From Sciurus carolinensis (lineage: Eukaryota > Chordata > Mammalia > Rodentia > Sciuridae): a DNA stretch of 64,000 bases. Below are positions 21,564-33,074 of the stretch, in pieces. The stretch spans positions 26,558,750 to 26,622,749 of the forward strand of contig NC_062215.1 of assembly GCF_902686445.1 (NCBI RefSeq), written 5' to 3'. A program made the position numbers and the translations under genes. Position 1 is the first letter of the stretch; every line of letters begins with the position of its first letter. The notes beneath the pieces were generated by a model. That model was not told where the DNA came from. It made no database searches and saw nothing but the letters and a program-made list of their open reading frames with translations.

Positions 21564-22169
21564 ATAAACAGAAACAAAACAAAACAACAACAAAAAAATG
21601 AAAGTCTTCAGAAGAGGTCAAATTCCAGTGGACTGATTTTGTGCTGTGTTTATGTACCTGCCATATCTAGTGCATGACTATCATGTATGACCCATCATTT
21701 TATCTCGTTGTAATCTTTGTTTATTTCATTGTTTTCCTCCAGTCATATTTTGGGATTATTTTGATTCATCTGGTTACAAAGATGGTAGTCATGCCTGAAT
21801 TTCCTCAAAATTTCCTCTTATCAACCCGTTCAACCTCATTTGAATTAGATCTGCCCCATTCCCCCTTCACCTGGGAAAGGCAGGTCTAAAGCCAAGATGT
21901 GGCTTCTGAGGGGCAGATGGGCAGGTCCCTGCCACGATATGTCCCTGAAAAGGGCCTAAAATCCCACTATTATAATTCTATGCCTGTGACTGTGCTTGAG
22001 CCCTGGCAAGGAATAATACCTCCAGTCCTGACCACTTTTCAACTCTAGTAGAGATTTGTTTACAGCCAGGAAGACCCAGGATGGGACAGAAAAAGAGTGG
22101 GGGGGGAGGGGCAGCCAACTTTCCAGGGTAGGCCCTACCACAACTTCCAGAACTTGGGGTTGTTTCAGT
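21564..22169. other. Unique DNA; no gene
   Basis: Nothing beyond short A-rich tracts and a GGGGGG run near 22,100 is recognised. Confidence 0.35.
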
Positions 22170-22720
22170 TAACCACACCTGGGTAACAAACCACCCCAAA
22201 AACGTACCAGCTTGAAAAATAATTTTGTTTCTCTCAAGGCCACATTGGTTACTTGGGTGGTTCTGTTGGTCTTATCTGGGATCATCTGGCTTGGACCAGA
22301 GGGTCCAATATGGCCTCATCCACATGCCTGGCAGTTGGTGCTGGTTGCTAGCTCTCCAAGTGGCCTATCATCCTCCAGTATGCTTACTGGATATAAGGTG
22401 AGCTCCAGGTTATCAGAGGGTAAGAGAGGAGGTTGGAAGACCCGGTAGGCCTGGGAGCCCAAATTATCATATTGTTATTTCTGCCACATTCTGTTGGTCA
22501 GAAAAAGTCATGAGGCCAGTCCAGACTGAAGGAAGTACCAGAGCAGACGCCTTGATGGGGGAGTGGCCCCACCATACTGCAAAGGGGTGGACACAGCAGG
22601 CATGATTCATGGGGGCACTAACATCGCCGTCTACCACAGAGGTTAAAGATTTCAAAGGACCACGTGCTAGAACTTCAGGTCGGCCCGACTCTTTGACCAT
22701 CATCTATTTCCATGATCTCA
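22170..22720. mobile_element. Ancient mammalian repeat, family not assigned
   Basis: The order AGTTAACCACACCTGGGTAA, CAAACCACCCC, GTTGGTCTTATCTGGG, CCTCATCCACATGCCTGGCA and TTCTGTTGGTCAGAAAAAGT fits a common old mammalian interspersed repeat. A shorter relative lies at 54,680-54,960. I recall the pattern but not a safe family name. Confidence 0.4.
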
Positions 22721-23159
22721 CCCAGGATGCCGTCAACTTTTGCCAGTGGGGATCTTGCCAACAAATCCAGTCCCCTTGACTCCCCAGAGCCCATCAAATG
22801 ATGTGGCTGCTGTTTCAGCCGCCTCTTGAATTGTTAGAGCATGTTCTTCGCCAGGTTGGCTGATGTACGCATAGACTGGGTGGGGTAGGGTGGGGTGGGG
22901 GAGCCCTGGTTGTAACATTTGCCAATTTCTGTGGTGTCAGGGCTACTGCCTGGTCATTTCAAGCTACCAATGTGGCAATATTGGGTGCAGAGTTCAGAAT
23001 GGCTATGCATAAAGTAGCTCTCTCTATATGAACCAACTTCACATCTTTTCCTTATCTCTGGAATTTTCTAAAAAATGTGAATGTATTAAAAAAAAGAAAG
23101 AAAGAAAGAAAAAGAAACGCACTCTACTTCCTGGCTGTCATTTCCTGGGCTATTTTCCT

Positions 23160-23281
23160 CTGCCTTGCCCTTCAGCCATGATGTTCTGCCTCACCCGGGG
23201 CCCAGAGTTATGGAGTCAGCCAGCCATGGACTGAAATTCTGAAACTGTGAGCCAAAATAAATTTTCCCTCCTCTGAACACA

Positions 23282-23318
<37 letters not shown>

Positions 23319-23360
23319 TATGAACTTGTTTTGATGGCAAAAGAATAAAATGTGTTAAGA
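23160..23360 (+). mobile_element. MaLR-like LTR end with (AC)n
   Basis: GCCATGATGTTCTGCCTCAC, GGACTGAAATTCTGAAACTG and GAGCCAAAATAAATTTTCCC resemble the 3' part of a solo mammalian LTR of the MaLR type. An (AC)n microsatellite at 23,284-23,316 has grown inside it. It is non-coding and decayed. Confidence 0.5.
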
Positions 23361-24639
23361 AGACAGTCTTCTCTGGGGAGAATCTCTGGAATTCCACAGC
23401 TATTAGGCAGGTTTGGACAGTGGTGGGCTCTAAGCTCACCTGGCGACGTGTTTGTGTGAGTGTAGACAATACCCTAGGTCACTCACCTGACTACCGGTGT
23501 CTATTTCTGGAGGTGCTGGTGGGTGGAGAGGAGGGACCTTTCTTGCTATATTTCTGTATCATCTTTAATTTTTTACATTGCATATGTATTAGCTTTATAA
23601 TTAAACAAGTAAAGTTATATAGATATACATAGACTCATTGAATTATCAGACTCAGGAAAACATTATCCTAGATAAGTTAGGGAACTTGCCCCTGTCTAGG
23701 CGACAACCAAGAGTAGGATCCAGGTCTCCGGACAGATTTCAGTTTCAGAATTCATTCATTCTTTCCCCCAATTTCCAGGCTGCCTTATTTCCGTCCAGGA
23801 GTATCTTGCATCAGGAAGTAAATGATGGTTCTATCCCCAAAAGTGTTTGGAAGTTTGGAAAGGTTCACCTTGGGTGACTGGGCATAGATCAGAAGGCAGC
23901 CTGCTAGGGAGAAGCCCAGGCATGGTGAGCCAGCAAAGGGCGACAGTATCAACCCCCTTGGGGACATCCCTATGTCCCCAGAGGAAAGTCTGACCACCAC
24001 TAGTGGCATTTAGCAGTGAAATAGAGCAGGTTTTGGAAATCTCTGATCCAGATTGTTGACCTGAGGGGTCTCCCCATCAAACTATAGCTGGACTGGTCTT
24101 AGGAAACTCCATTAACGCTACTAAATCAACTCATTAAAAAATATTTTTTGGAGAGTCTTGCATTTCTTTGATTTGTTTTCTCCTTTCTCATGTCCTTTTG
24201 CTTCAACAAAGTAAGTACAAGGTCAATCCAATGCAGCAAGAAAACAAGCACCAATAAATTAAAAGACAATAACACACAAAGGGCAGCCCTCTCTTGTCGT
24301 GGGAGGGGAGACATTTGTTTGCAAGGAAAGCTCTTGTCTTGTTTGGGATGAATATGGGAGGAAGGTCTGGGAGGAGGGTCAGGGTGAAGAGCTCCAGCAG
24401 ATCAATGGGGATCGAAAGGGATAAACCTCTGAACACCACAAAATAGCTGAGACACACCCTCCCTCAGCTGAGCCAGATGGGGCTGATGGGACCCCCTGGT
24501 GCCCAGTAGGGAGCTGCCTTTTCCCAGTTGGGAGACCCAGGGGGCCAAACCCCCAAGCATTTAGAGGAGAAACCAGTTTCACCCAGTCTTCATCCCATTC
24601 CTAAGGCACCTATATTTTCAATTTTATTTCCAGTTCCTC
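23361..24639. other. Unique DNA; no gene
   Basis: No repeat family or coding region is recognised in this 1.3-kb stretch. Confidence 0.35.
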
Positions 24640-24785
24640 AGATGTCTGTGTCCTCCTCCTTCAGAGGCTGAGGTCCCCATGAGAGTGGAGCCCTATCTCA
24701 TTTGTCCCAGTATTTCTCAAAGTGCCTGTCACAGTAGCTTGGAAAGCGATCAACAAATGTGTGTTGAGTGAGGGAATCACATTCA
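24640..24785 (+). mobile_element. L2-like 3' end fragment
   Basis: GGTCCCCATGAGAGTGGAGC, GTGCCTGTCACAGTAGCTTG and CAACAAATGTGTGTTGAGTG follow the L2 3' end order. Confidence 0.6.
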
Positions 24786-24883
24786 AAGCCACAAACACAT
24801 TTGTGAAGGTCTTTACTCGTTGGAGGGTTGGGCATGGAGAGTTAAGGATGGGTGGGAAATAGGCAATTAAAAATGATCAGAAG

Positions 24884-25076
24884 AGCAGGGTACAGTGGCG
24901 CATGCCTGTAATCCCAGCAACTGGGGAGGCTGAGGCAGGAGGATGGCCAGTTCAAAACCAGCCTCAACAATGGTGAGGCACCAAGCAACTCAGTGAGACC
25001 CTGTCTCTAAATAAAATACAAAATAGGGCTGAGGATGTGGTTCAGTAGCCGAGCGCTCCTGAGTTCAACGCCCGGA
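24884..25076 (+). mobile_element. B1-dID SINE
   Basis: GGGTACAGTGGCGCATGCCT ... GAGACCCTGTCTC, linker AAATAAAATACAAAA, then GGGCTGAGGATGTGG ... GAGTTCAACGCCCGG. Both Pol III box regions are recognisable. Confidence 0.95.
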
Positions 25077-25897
25077 GATCATAAGATGTTCCTGCCTTAG
25101 GTAGCTTATCTAAAAGACATACTCCAACACAGACCTGGGTTAATGACCCAGTTAGTTCCTTAATACATTCTACAGAGTCTGTCCCGACTTGAGGAAGCCT
25201 TCTTCACTCTCTCCCTGATCCCACAGGGCCACTGCGGCCCAACTGCACAAAGGGAGAAGGTGGAAAGAAGGGCTGGGCCCAGAGCCCTGTGGTTGCAGGG
25301 ACTGAACGAAGTTGCACATTCGGTGCATATTCTGGGTCATTGAGACGGAGGCCGATGCTGGGGTTCCAGATGGGGCTCCAGTGGAAGATGGGCAGAAGCA
25401 AGAGGAACAGAATGCAGGACCCTGTCAGAGTCCTTCAGGTCCAGTTAGAGAAAGCCAGTTCAGGTGTCAGGCACAAATGGCAGTCGAGCGAAGAACCGAG
25501 AAGGAGAGGCCCCAGATGGCCCTGGAATGGAGTGGGAGCAGGTTGGGCTGGAAGTGAGAAGGCCATCACCTCCGTCAGCGAACTGAAATATCCACAGCAG
25601 GACCTCAGAGGTGCCAGCTGGGAAGGCACACAGGGCTGAGGTCAGCACACACACTCAGGGCCAGGATGGACACCCGGTACCTGGCCACAGAGCCTTTGGC
25701 ATCGTCCTCGCACCCAAGTCCTGGGGTGTGAACCCATCCTATATTCTACCCTGCACACCAGCCCTGCTCCACGCCCGGGTTCCACTCCTTCCGGTGCAAC
25801 CTGAGGACAAGAACACACGTGATCTCTTCTGTAAAGTTAATTTTCATTTCCGACTTAATTGGCTACCAGTTCTGAGACTTTGTGCTACGTTTGGCGA
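25077..25897. other. Unique DNA; no gene
   Basis: Several overlapping open frames occur at 25,200-25,660 on both strands, but none resembles a known protein and they overlap out of frame. Confidence 0.35.
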
Positions 25898-25910
25898 CAA
25901 GACAACTTTT

Positions 25911-26017
25911 TTTCTTTTTTTTTCTTTTTTTTTTTTTTTTGCGGTGCTAGGGATTGAACCCAGGGCCTTGTGCTTGCAAGGCGAGCACTCTACCAACTGA
26001 GCTATCTCCTCAGCCCC
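25911..26017 (-). mobile_element. ID SINE with 13-bp target-site duplication
   Basis: The T-rich 3' tail leads into GCGGTGCTAGGGATTGAACC and ends GAGCTATCTCCTCAGCCC. CAAGACAACTTTT occurs at 25,898-25,910 and 26,018-26,030, an intact duplication that marks a fairly recent L1-driven insertion. Confidence 0.95.
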
Positions 26018-26030
26018 CAAGACAACTTTT

Positions 26031-26731
26031 CTTTTATGAATTCTTGGTGATGGTAGGTGATAGGGTCTGGGTTGTTCGAATTGTCGCACTTGGCTAAATT
26101 TAAAAGCTGCCCATGTGAGTTCCCAGGTTTATGAAGCAAAATATTAATAAGACATCAACTCCTAGTGTGGTTACATCTGCTATCAGGAGCTGAAATCCAG
26201 TCCCTGAACCCCAGGTCCTGGCTGCCAGGACAACGGCTTCCTCATCACTGCCCCCAAGAGCAAGGGGCAGCTGCGCCTTGGGACAAGCTCTGCCCTAAAC
26301 CTCTCTCTGCTCGAATGACCCTCCCCTGCTCTGACCTCTGCCCACTTGGATCTTCCTTGTACCTTGACTGGACCCTCCCTGCTCTGGCCTATCCCAGAGC
26401 AGGCCTACCATGAGATTAGCTTTAACTGCTGTTCATAAAGAGAAGTGCGTAAACAGGCCTCCTCACTAGGGAAGAAGGAACCTCTGTTTCCAACTGATTT
26501 CCACCGGCTGCTGCCAGTCTGACCCATTGACTCCATTAACCTCTGGCAAAAATGTGTTCCCTAGACTGGTTGTTTACCTGACAGCTGGCTCCACCTGGAA
26601 CTTTACATGTACCACTGCCTTCTGGGATCTCATACCTGCCAATACCTGATCCCACATGTCATTCTTCCCTTTCCCCATCTGAGCAGCTACCTGGGGCTCA
26701 AAGGGTGCTCTCTAGGTCCTACATATCGTTA
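26031..26731. other. Unique DNA; no gene
   Basis: It is moderately GC-rich. No coding region or repeat family is recognised. Confidence 0.35.
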
Positions 26732-26743
26732 GTGTATGACTTT

Positions 26744-26955
26744 TTTTGGGGGGTGAGGGTACCAGAGATTGAACTCAGGGACACTCAACAACTGAGCCAC
26801 ATTCCCAAGCCCTATTTTGTGTTTTACTTAGAGACAGGGTCTCACTGAGTTGCTTAGGACCTGGCTTTTGCTGAGGCTGGCTTTGAACTCATGATCCTCC
26901 TGCCTCAGCCTCCTGAGCCACTGGGATTGCAGGCATGTACCACTGCCCCGGGCTG
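26744..26955 (-). mobile_element. B1-dID SINE with 12-bp target-site duplication
   Basis: The reversed dID and B1 body are complete. GTGTATGACTTT flanks it at 26,732-26,743 and 26,956-26,967. Confidence 0.95.
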
Positions 26956-26992
26956 GTGTATGACTTTAAGAAGGTAAGATTCTTTGTTTCTT

Positions 26993-27067
26993 ACAGTTCG
27001 GGGGACAGAACCCAGGGCCTCACACAGGCTAGGCAAGCTCTCCACCTCTGAGCTGTCTGCCTAGCCC
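26993..27067 (-). mobile_element. ID SINE fragment
   Basis: ACAGTTCGGGGGACAGAACC ... GCTGTCTGCCTAGCCC is a reverse-complement ID core. Confidence 0.75.
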
Positions 27068-27287
27068 TTATTTGTTTGTTTGTTTGTTTTTAGTCGTGGG
27101 GATTGAATCCAGGTGCACTCTACCACTGAGCCACATCCCCAAACCTTTTCATCTTATATTTTGAGACCAGGTCTTGCTAAGTTGCTTAAGGCCTCACTAA
27201 GTTGCTGCAGCTGGCCTTGAATTTGCACTCCTCCCTCCTCAGACTCCTGAGTTGCTGGGATCACAGGCTTGCGCCACTGCACCCAAT
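27068..27287 (-). mobile_element. B1-dID SINE
   Basis: A (GTTT)n stretch precedes GTCGTGGGGATTGAATCC, then the B1 body from TTTGAGACCAGGTCTTGC to GCGCCACTGCACCCA. Confidence 0.92.
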
Positions 27288-27432
27288 AATATTACACAGA
27301 TTTTGCAGAGCAGATCCAGAATTGAAATTCAGAGCCTCTGGTTAAAGGTTAGCCAGCTCCTCCATTTCTTCCAGTAGTTCCTTATTTCCATTTCTTCCTT
27401 CCTGTCTTCCTTTATTGTTTTCTTTCTTCCTT

Positions 27433-27505
27433 TTTCAGTACTGGGGATTGAACTCAGGGCCGCACACATGCTAGGCAAGCCTACTGCGCTCCGTCCCCAG
27501 CCCCC
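27433..27505 (-). mobile_element. ID SINE fragment
   Basis: TTTTTCAGTACTGGGGATTG ... GCTCCGTCCCCAGCCC is a shortened reverse-complement ID. Confidence 0.8.
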
Positions 27506-27849
27506 TTATTTCCATTTCTGACATGACAGCAGTTGGCTCTGATTCCCAGGCCACCCGTGTCCAACCTCGTTAATGCGCTCCTGCAAAAGCCAGGGGTTCT
27601 AAGGGGCGTTGCTGCTGCTGGGAGCAGCCCCGGGGGGCTTCAGCAGCTGTCCTCCTGCACCTCCGGGATGGAGCACCGCAGAGTCACAACCATGGCTGGG
27701 GAGAACGTTTCCCTCCAGCAGGTGCCTCATTATGTAAACCCGAGATGGTGGCCTGGCCCAGGAGGATTGATGATGCTGGCTGGTTTTTCTTCCCCGGGCT
27801 CCAGGCCCGAGGCTTGACTGTGATTTGTGCTTCTGTTTTTACATGTACC

Positions 27850-28024
27850 CACTTGCCCTTCTACTTTCTGCCATGAATTTAAGCAGCACAAGGCGCTCAC
27901 CAGATGCGGCTGCCCAATCTGGACTTCCCCATTTCCAGAACCATGAGCCAACAGAAACCTGTTTTCTTCACAGATAACCTAGTCTCAGGTACTCTGTGAT
28001 AGCAAAAGAAAACAGACTAAGACA
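27850..28024 (+). mobile_element. MaLR-type LTR fragment (MST/MLT1-like)
   Basis: CTTTCTGCCATGAATTTAAG, CAGAACCATGAGCCAACAGA, CTAGTCTCAGGTACTCTGTG and AACAGACTAAGACAGAA match the 3' half of a MaLR LTR, an old mammalian endogenous LTR retrotransposon. It is solo and non-coding. Confidence 0.7.
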
Positions 28025-28074
28025 GAAACCTAATAAAAGGATATTGGATGACTAGTTGATGACTTCACAGGAGT

Positions 28075-28455
28075 TATAGAAAAGGTGATAGTTTAGCTGG
28101 GTCTTAAAGGACACATAGGAGCTCTGTTGATTGACAAGAGTGGGATTGGTTGGGGAGAGCAATCTTTGCAGAGGAGATAGAATACACAAAATACAGAGGT
28201 GGAAGAAGAGTAATCTACTTGAGGAACAGTGAGAAGTTCTGAGAGGCTGGCTCACAAGGTCTACGATGAGAAACAGCAAGCAATAGGCTGGAACAGTAGG
28301 TTGGGGGCCTAAAGGAAGAGTACTTGATTTTGTGAGAAATGTACAGTTATTGGAGATATTTAAACAAGAGGAGTAGTAGAATTAGATCTGTGTTATACCC
28401 ATAAGGGAGACTGACAGGTGGATGAGAGTTGAAACAGGAAGACAGGGAATTAATC
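28075..28455. mobile_element. Ancient interspersed repeat, family not assigned
   Basis: AGCTGGGTCTTAAAGGACAC, TTTGCAGAGGAGATAG and TTTAAACAAGAGGAGTAGTA follow the layout of a common old mammalian repeat. The same family recurs at 61,580-62,000. Confidence 0.4.
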
Positions 28456-28469
28456 AAAAGGCAGTTGGA

Positions 28470-28590
28470 GGGGCTGGGGTTGTGGCTCAGTGGTAGAGCA
28501 CTTGCCTGGCATGTGTGAGGCCCTGGGTTCAATCCTCATCACCACATCTAAACAAATACATAAAATAAAAGACCCACTGACAACTAAAAT

Positions 28591-28621
<31 letters not shown>

Positions 28622-28645
28622 TTTTTATAACTAAAATATATATAT
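28470..28645 (+). mobile_element. ID SINE with 14-bp target-site duplication
   Basis: A complete ID core (GGGGCTGGGGTTGTGGCTCA ... GGGTTCAATCCTCATC) carries an A-rich and (TA)n tail. AAAAGGCAGTTGGA flanks it at 28,456-28,469 and 28,646-28,659. Confidence 0.95.
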
Positions 28646-28819
28646 AAAAGGCAGTTGGAACTAACCAGGCAAGAAACACACAGTCCCCCAAAAGGGGAAT
28701 TGGCTGGAGAAGTATTTTAAGGGGTAGAATCAACAAGACTCAATGACCCTAAGGTTTCCCACGTGGGCCTGTGTGAATGAGGATGACGTAATCAGCAGTG
28801 GGAATGAAGGAAGAAGGGC

Positions 28820-28990
28820 TCATGCGTTCCTCTATTTCTTCCTTCAACAGACACTTGGTCAGAGAACCAGAGAGCTCATGTACTGGGGATATAGCAGCCA
28901 TTAGGACGCAACCTGCCCTCACAGAGCTCACGGTCTGGCGGGTGAGGCAAACAGGTCAAGACTGATTATAAGGCACAGATTATAAACCAC
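28820..28990 (-). mobile_element. L2-like fragment
   Basis: CTTCAACAGACACTTGGTCA, GGGGATATAGCAGCCATTAG and CTCACAGAGCTCACGGTCTG are the reverse complement of the L2 3' end. Confidence 0.6.
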
Positions 28991-29996
28991 AGAGCCGGAG
29001 TCCTGCAGGCTGACGGTGACATGGCCGCATCCCGCCTCACTGGCATGAGCAGACCAGAGGCAGCCCTGTTTTCTTCCAACCACGCCACGACCCCTCACCA
29101 TCCTCTCCAGCCCGGCTTCCCGGGGGCACAGACCAAGAGCCTGATGTGGGCTTTGCGTGTCGGCAGGGCCAGAGCCAGGGCACAGCTCTCTTCAAGGCAG
29201 TGCCCAAACTGGGCACCCGGAGGATGAGCCCCACCAATGCCCACGGGGGAAATCTGAGCCCTAAATGCCACCGAAGCTGAATGGAAACCCCCAGCCCCAA
29301 AAATGGATCTGGATCCAGAACTGGACAAACCTGAGCCAAGAGCAAGCTGGAGCACACAGGGACACTTGCCCCAGACCTGGGGGGCAGCTGCCTTTCTCCC
29401 TCACCGGCTGGTAGGCACGTGCTGTGCCCGTCCTAGGGACTGGTCTGAGGTCAGAGGCTTCCAACCAGAGTACCTCTCCTATCTCAGGCAGACAGCCTCC
29501 TCCCCTGCCTCCCAGGTAGCCCACATCCGGGCGGGCTGTGATTGCCAGGAACCAGGCTGACCTTCTCTGTGCCAGCGGGAGGCAAGTCGCAGGAGCCAGA
29601 GGGAGGTAAAGAGAGGAGCCCAGGGCACAGATGACAGGGCCTGCGAGGACAGCATTGTTCCCCACTCTGCCTCTTCAGTTTCCTCTTTTTGAAAAAGAAA
29701 AAGGAATGACCAGGGTCAGCGAAATCCAGAGGCTGTGCAGAAGCCGCCCATGCAGCCGAGCACAGGGGCAGGACCTGGTTCTCGGTCAGGGCCCCTCCCA
29801 GAACATTCAGGCAGAATGGACCAGATCATTAACTAGGAGGCCAGGGCGGGGGGGTGAGAAAAGTCCACGGAAAATGAGAGCTTGTGAACCCAGCGAGAAC
29901 GCCTGGAGAACAGAGGAAGTTGGGAAGGAGGAGAGAAGTGAGGCCCTGCCTCCTGCCTCTGGATTTTTCTTCTTCTTCTTCTTCTTCTTCTTCTGG
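28991..29996. other. GC-rich unique DNA; no gene
   Basis: No recognised repeat except a (CTT)n tract at about 29,967-29,993 that belongs to the edge of the next SINE. Open frames overlap on both strands and look spurious. Confidence 0.4.
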
Positions 29997-30212
29997 GTCC
30001 TGGGGATTGAACCCAGGGCACTTTACCACTAAGCCACATCCCAAGTCCTTTTTTTTTTTTTTTTTTTTTTAATTTTCTATTTTGAGACACAGTCAGTCTC
30101 TCTAAATTACTGAGGGTCTCACCAAGTTGCCCAGGCTGGCCTCAAACTTCCGATCCTCCTGCCTCAGCCTCCCAAGTCACTGGGATTACAGGAAGGCACC
30201 CCATGCCAGATC
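29997..30212 (-). mobile_element. B1-dID SINE
   Basis: GGTCCTGGGGATTGAACCCA, a long T run at 30,049-30,070, and a B1 body with GAGACACAGTCAGTCTCTC to GGCACCCCATGCC. Confidence 0.9.
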
Positions 30213-31089
30213 CTGCATCTAAAGTCACAGATCTGCTCACAGCAGCCTCATTTCACTCACAGAAATGGGTAGCCCATGTGGTCCCTCAGAAAGGCAGAGG
30301 TGGCCGAGAGAGGTTGGGTGTGGGACCAATCAGGCACAGCATTTGTTTCCAAACCTGGGGAACTTAAAGCCCAACGGCCCCCGAGGGGAGAGGACAACAG
30401 GATGACTGAACCCCCAAAGGAAGGAAGGCGACAGGGAGGGGAGGGGCGAGCGCCACCGCAGGCACCTTTAAAGAAGGGACAAGGTGGCTGAGCCCCGTGA
30501 TCACCGCCATCACCGCAGCTCCTCTCGGTGCACCCCTGCATGTGCAGCATTTGCATTGATCATTCGTTACTGTTTCTTCCTTTTATTCACTTTAATTTGT
30601 AACTGGGTCGATCAGCAATGGTTCTTCCTGGAGGGTGTAATTGGGATTATAAATAAAGCCAAGGGGAGAGGCAAACCATCAACAGCTCTGCGTTCTGCAG
30701 GGTAACGAGCCGGGGCTCCCTGCACCTTCCCGCAGGCCACTTTCCAATAGGTTTGTCACCTCCTTGACTCAGAGGGGCAGCTGAGGTCTCGGAGGACCCT
30801 CACGCTTCACCACTTGGAAGGAACTGGGTTTAGCGACCTTGCTGTTCTAGAACCAAGCAGCTTGGTCTTTACCGAGAGAGCATGCCATTGATTCCTTCTC
30901 CGGCACGAAACCTCCCCAGGCCAGGCAGAGTGCATGCTCCCCTCCACCTGCCTTGCCCAGGCTGGACCGGAAGCCCCTCCAGGCTGCCCCCTTCTCTCCA
31001 GCCCGCTGTCCAACCTTTCCTTTTTTTTTTCAAAATGACTCCGTTTCCCCTCCCCCATGATTCTGCAGTGCTCCCCGCCCGCTGGTCTG
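30213..31089. other. Unique DNA with an AT-rich, possibly conserved block at 30,530-30,690
   Basis: GC-rich flanks surround an AT-rich block with GCATTTGCATTGATCATTCG, TTCACTTTAATTTGTAAC and ATTGGGATTATAAATAAAGC. Octamer-like and GGATTA (OTX/PITX-type) strings suggest a regulatory element. This is motif-level inference only. Confidence 0.35.
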
Positions 31090-31600
31090 GCCTTGTTATT
31101 CATCTCGCTGTCTCCAAAGTGATCTTCCTAAATGCAACTAGAGCCAGGTCTTGCCCCTGGCCGTAAGCCTTCCGGGGCTCCCTAGAATACATTAGATCTC
31201 TCTGGAAGCCATGAGATCTCCTTAGCATGGCACACAGCCTCCCGTCTCCCCGCACAGTCCTGCCAGATGCACACGGTCAGTCCCCTCATCTCAGGGACTC
31301 TGCAGGGCAGTTCCTTTTCTTTGAACACCCTTGACCTTCTTCACGAGGAAAGCTTCTCTACACCCTGCCAGGCCCCCTTCAGATGGCACCTTCTCTAGGA
31401 TTCCTGCAGAGCCCTGGACACCACCCGCTCCTTCCAGCTCCCCAGGAACTCATGCTCGCTCTCGGTTACTCTTTCCGAGAATGCTTTGTCTGTCTCTTTC
31501 TTGACTTTCACAGGTCCAGCATTGCTTGGCCTCATATTTGTCCCCTAAGTCCTGTGTCAATGTGTCATTCTGAATTTGCCAATGCATTTTGGACAGAGAT
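31090..31600 (+). mobile_element. L2-like sequence, long and diverged
   Basis: Phrases such as CAAAGTGATCTTCCTAAATG, GCCTTCCGGGGCTCCCTAGA and CTTCAGATGGCACCTTCTCT are in L2 3'-region order. Confidence 0.6.
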
Positions 31601-31689
31601 TGTCATTCTGATATATTTTTTTTTTCTCTTTAAGGCCCAGCCGGGATAAGGCCGGCATGTAGACAGCGTACATGTTCTAGGTGATAAGC

Positions 31690-32085
31690 TGTGGCCTCTA
31701 TGCAATAGAACTTTCTATGACGGTGGGAACATCCTGTATCTGCATGTCCAACGTGGTAGCCTCTAACCACAGGTTGAAATACAACGGATGCAATGAAGGA
31801 AAAAAAAAAAAAAAAAAGTTCATGCTATTTAAGCTTTTTCTTTTAGTACTGAGGATTGACCCAAGGGTGCTCTACCACCAAGCTACATCCCCAGTTCTTT
31901 TTTTGTTTTTGTGAAACAGGATCTTGCTAAGTTGCCCAGGCTGGCCTCAAGCTTGCGATCCTCCTACTCCAGCCTCCCAAGTCACTGAAATTACTAATTG
32001 CTAATTTGATTTAACTTTAACTTAAATAATTTAAATTTAAAGAGCCACAGGTGACTGGTGGCTACCACATTGAATAGCTCAGGTT
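31690..32085. mobile_element. Ancient DNA-transposon-like repeat interrupted by B1-dID
   Basis: AATAGAACTTTCTATGACGG on the left and AGAGCCACAGGTGACTGGTG plus GGCTACCACATTGAATAGC on the right belong to the same family as 7,728-7,910. The centre is disrupted by an A run and a B1-dID. Confidence 0.5.
31843..31996 (-). mobile_element. B1-dID SINE, shortened
   Basis: TTTTAGTACTGAGGATTGAC, CAAGCTACATCCCCAGTTC and a B1 body from GTGAAACAGGATCTTGCTAA. The far B1 end is missing. Confidence 0.85.
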
Positions 32086-32270
32086 TATGTTAAGCCAACT
32101 TGGAATAAAGGTTACAAGATAGCCAACCTGTATCCAATTCAGCATCACAGTTGTCTTGCAATCTTTGAATAAAATAAATAGCAGTGATAACAATAAGGAA
32201 TTAAATATTTGGACAGCTCGGACTGGTACCATATCACAAGCTCATTGTCCCTGTCAAACTCTTTCTTTTT

Positions 32271-32452
32271 TTGTGGTGCTGGGGACTAAATCCAGGGGTG
32301 CTCTACCCCAGAGCTACCTCCCCAGCCCTTTTGTTTTCCTTGGAGACAAGGTCTTGCTAAGTTGCCCAGGCTGTTCTCAAACTTACCATCCTCCTGCCTC
32401 AGTCTCCTTAGTACCTGGAATTACAGGCAGATACCATGGCACCCAGCCGCAG
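32271..32452 (-). mobile_element. B1-dID SINE
   Basis: TTGTGGTGCTGGGGACTAAA, GAGCTACCTCCCCAGCCC and GGAGACAAGGTCTTGCTAAG to ACCATGGCACCCAGCC. Confidence 0.9.
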
Positions 32453-33074
32453 CCAAATTTTTTGACAGTCCAGAACTACATCATCTGTTTAAAACATGCT
32501 GCAACTGGAGAGATCTTGCCAGCAAGGGCCTTCTAAGAAGGTTCTGCACGAAAGCACTAAGTGATCTGCTGCAGGTAAGAGCACTGGTTTTTGCCCGAGC
32601 AGGGGAGAATGGTTTCTAAGGTATCCTGAGGTCTGAGAGAGAGCATGTCCCAAGAGTCTTACAATGAAGAAGATATTCATTTATCCTAAAGGAGCCATTT
32701 GTCAGCCCAGCCCTAAAAACTATTAAAAGAAAAAAAAAAAAAAAAGGACGGAAGTAATAGGACCAGCTCAGCAATGGTAAGGTGCTGGGCTGTGAGGTTT
32801 CCTTACTCTTGCTCTGAGAGTAGATCTTTCTACCTGTGTTTTCCCACCTCTTGGCAATTAGCAAAGTGTCTGAACACCCACACAAAAAAAGGAAGCTTCG
32901 TTCTTTCTCTCTGGGCAACCACATCCTTAGGGAAGCCTAAAGCTCTCTGGTGACTGATGGCCAGGTGGAACCAAGGGTCAGACAGGGCGGGGAGAGCTGG
33001 AGTAGGACACTGACAGGCAGAAAGCAAAGTTCTCCAGCTAACACATTACCTCCCTGAGTTATTAGTGAATGCTG
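32453..33074. other. Unique DNA with one A run; no gene
   Basis: A run of about 20 A (interrupted by G) lies near 32,728-32,747. No repeat or coding region is recognised. Confidence 0.35.
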
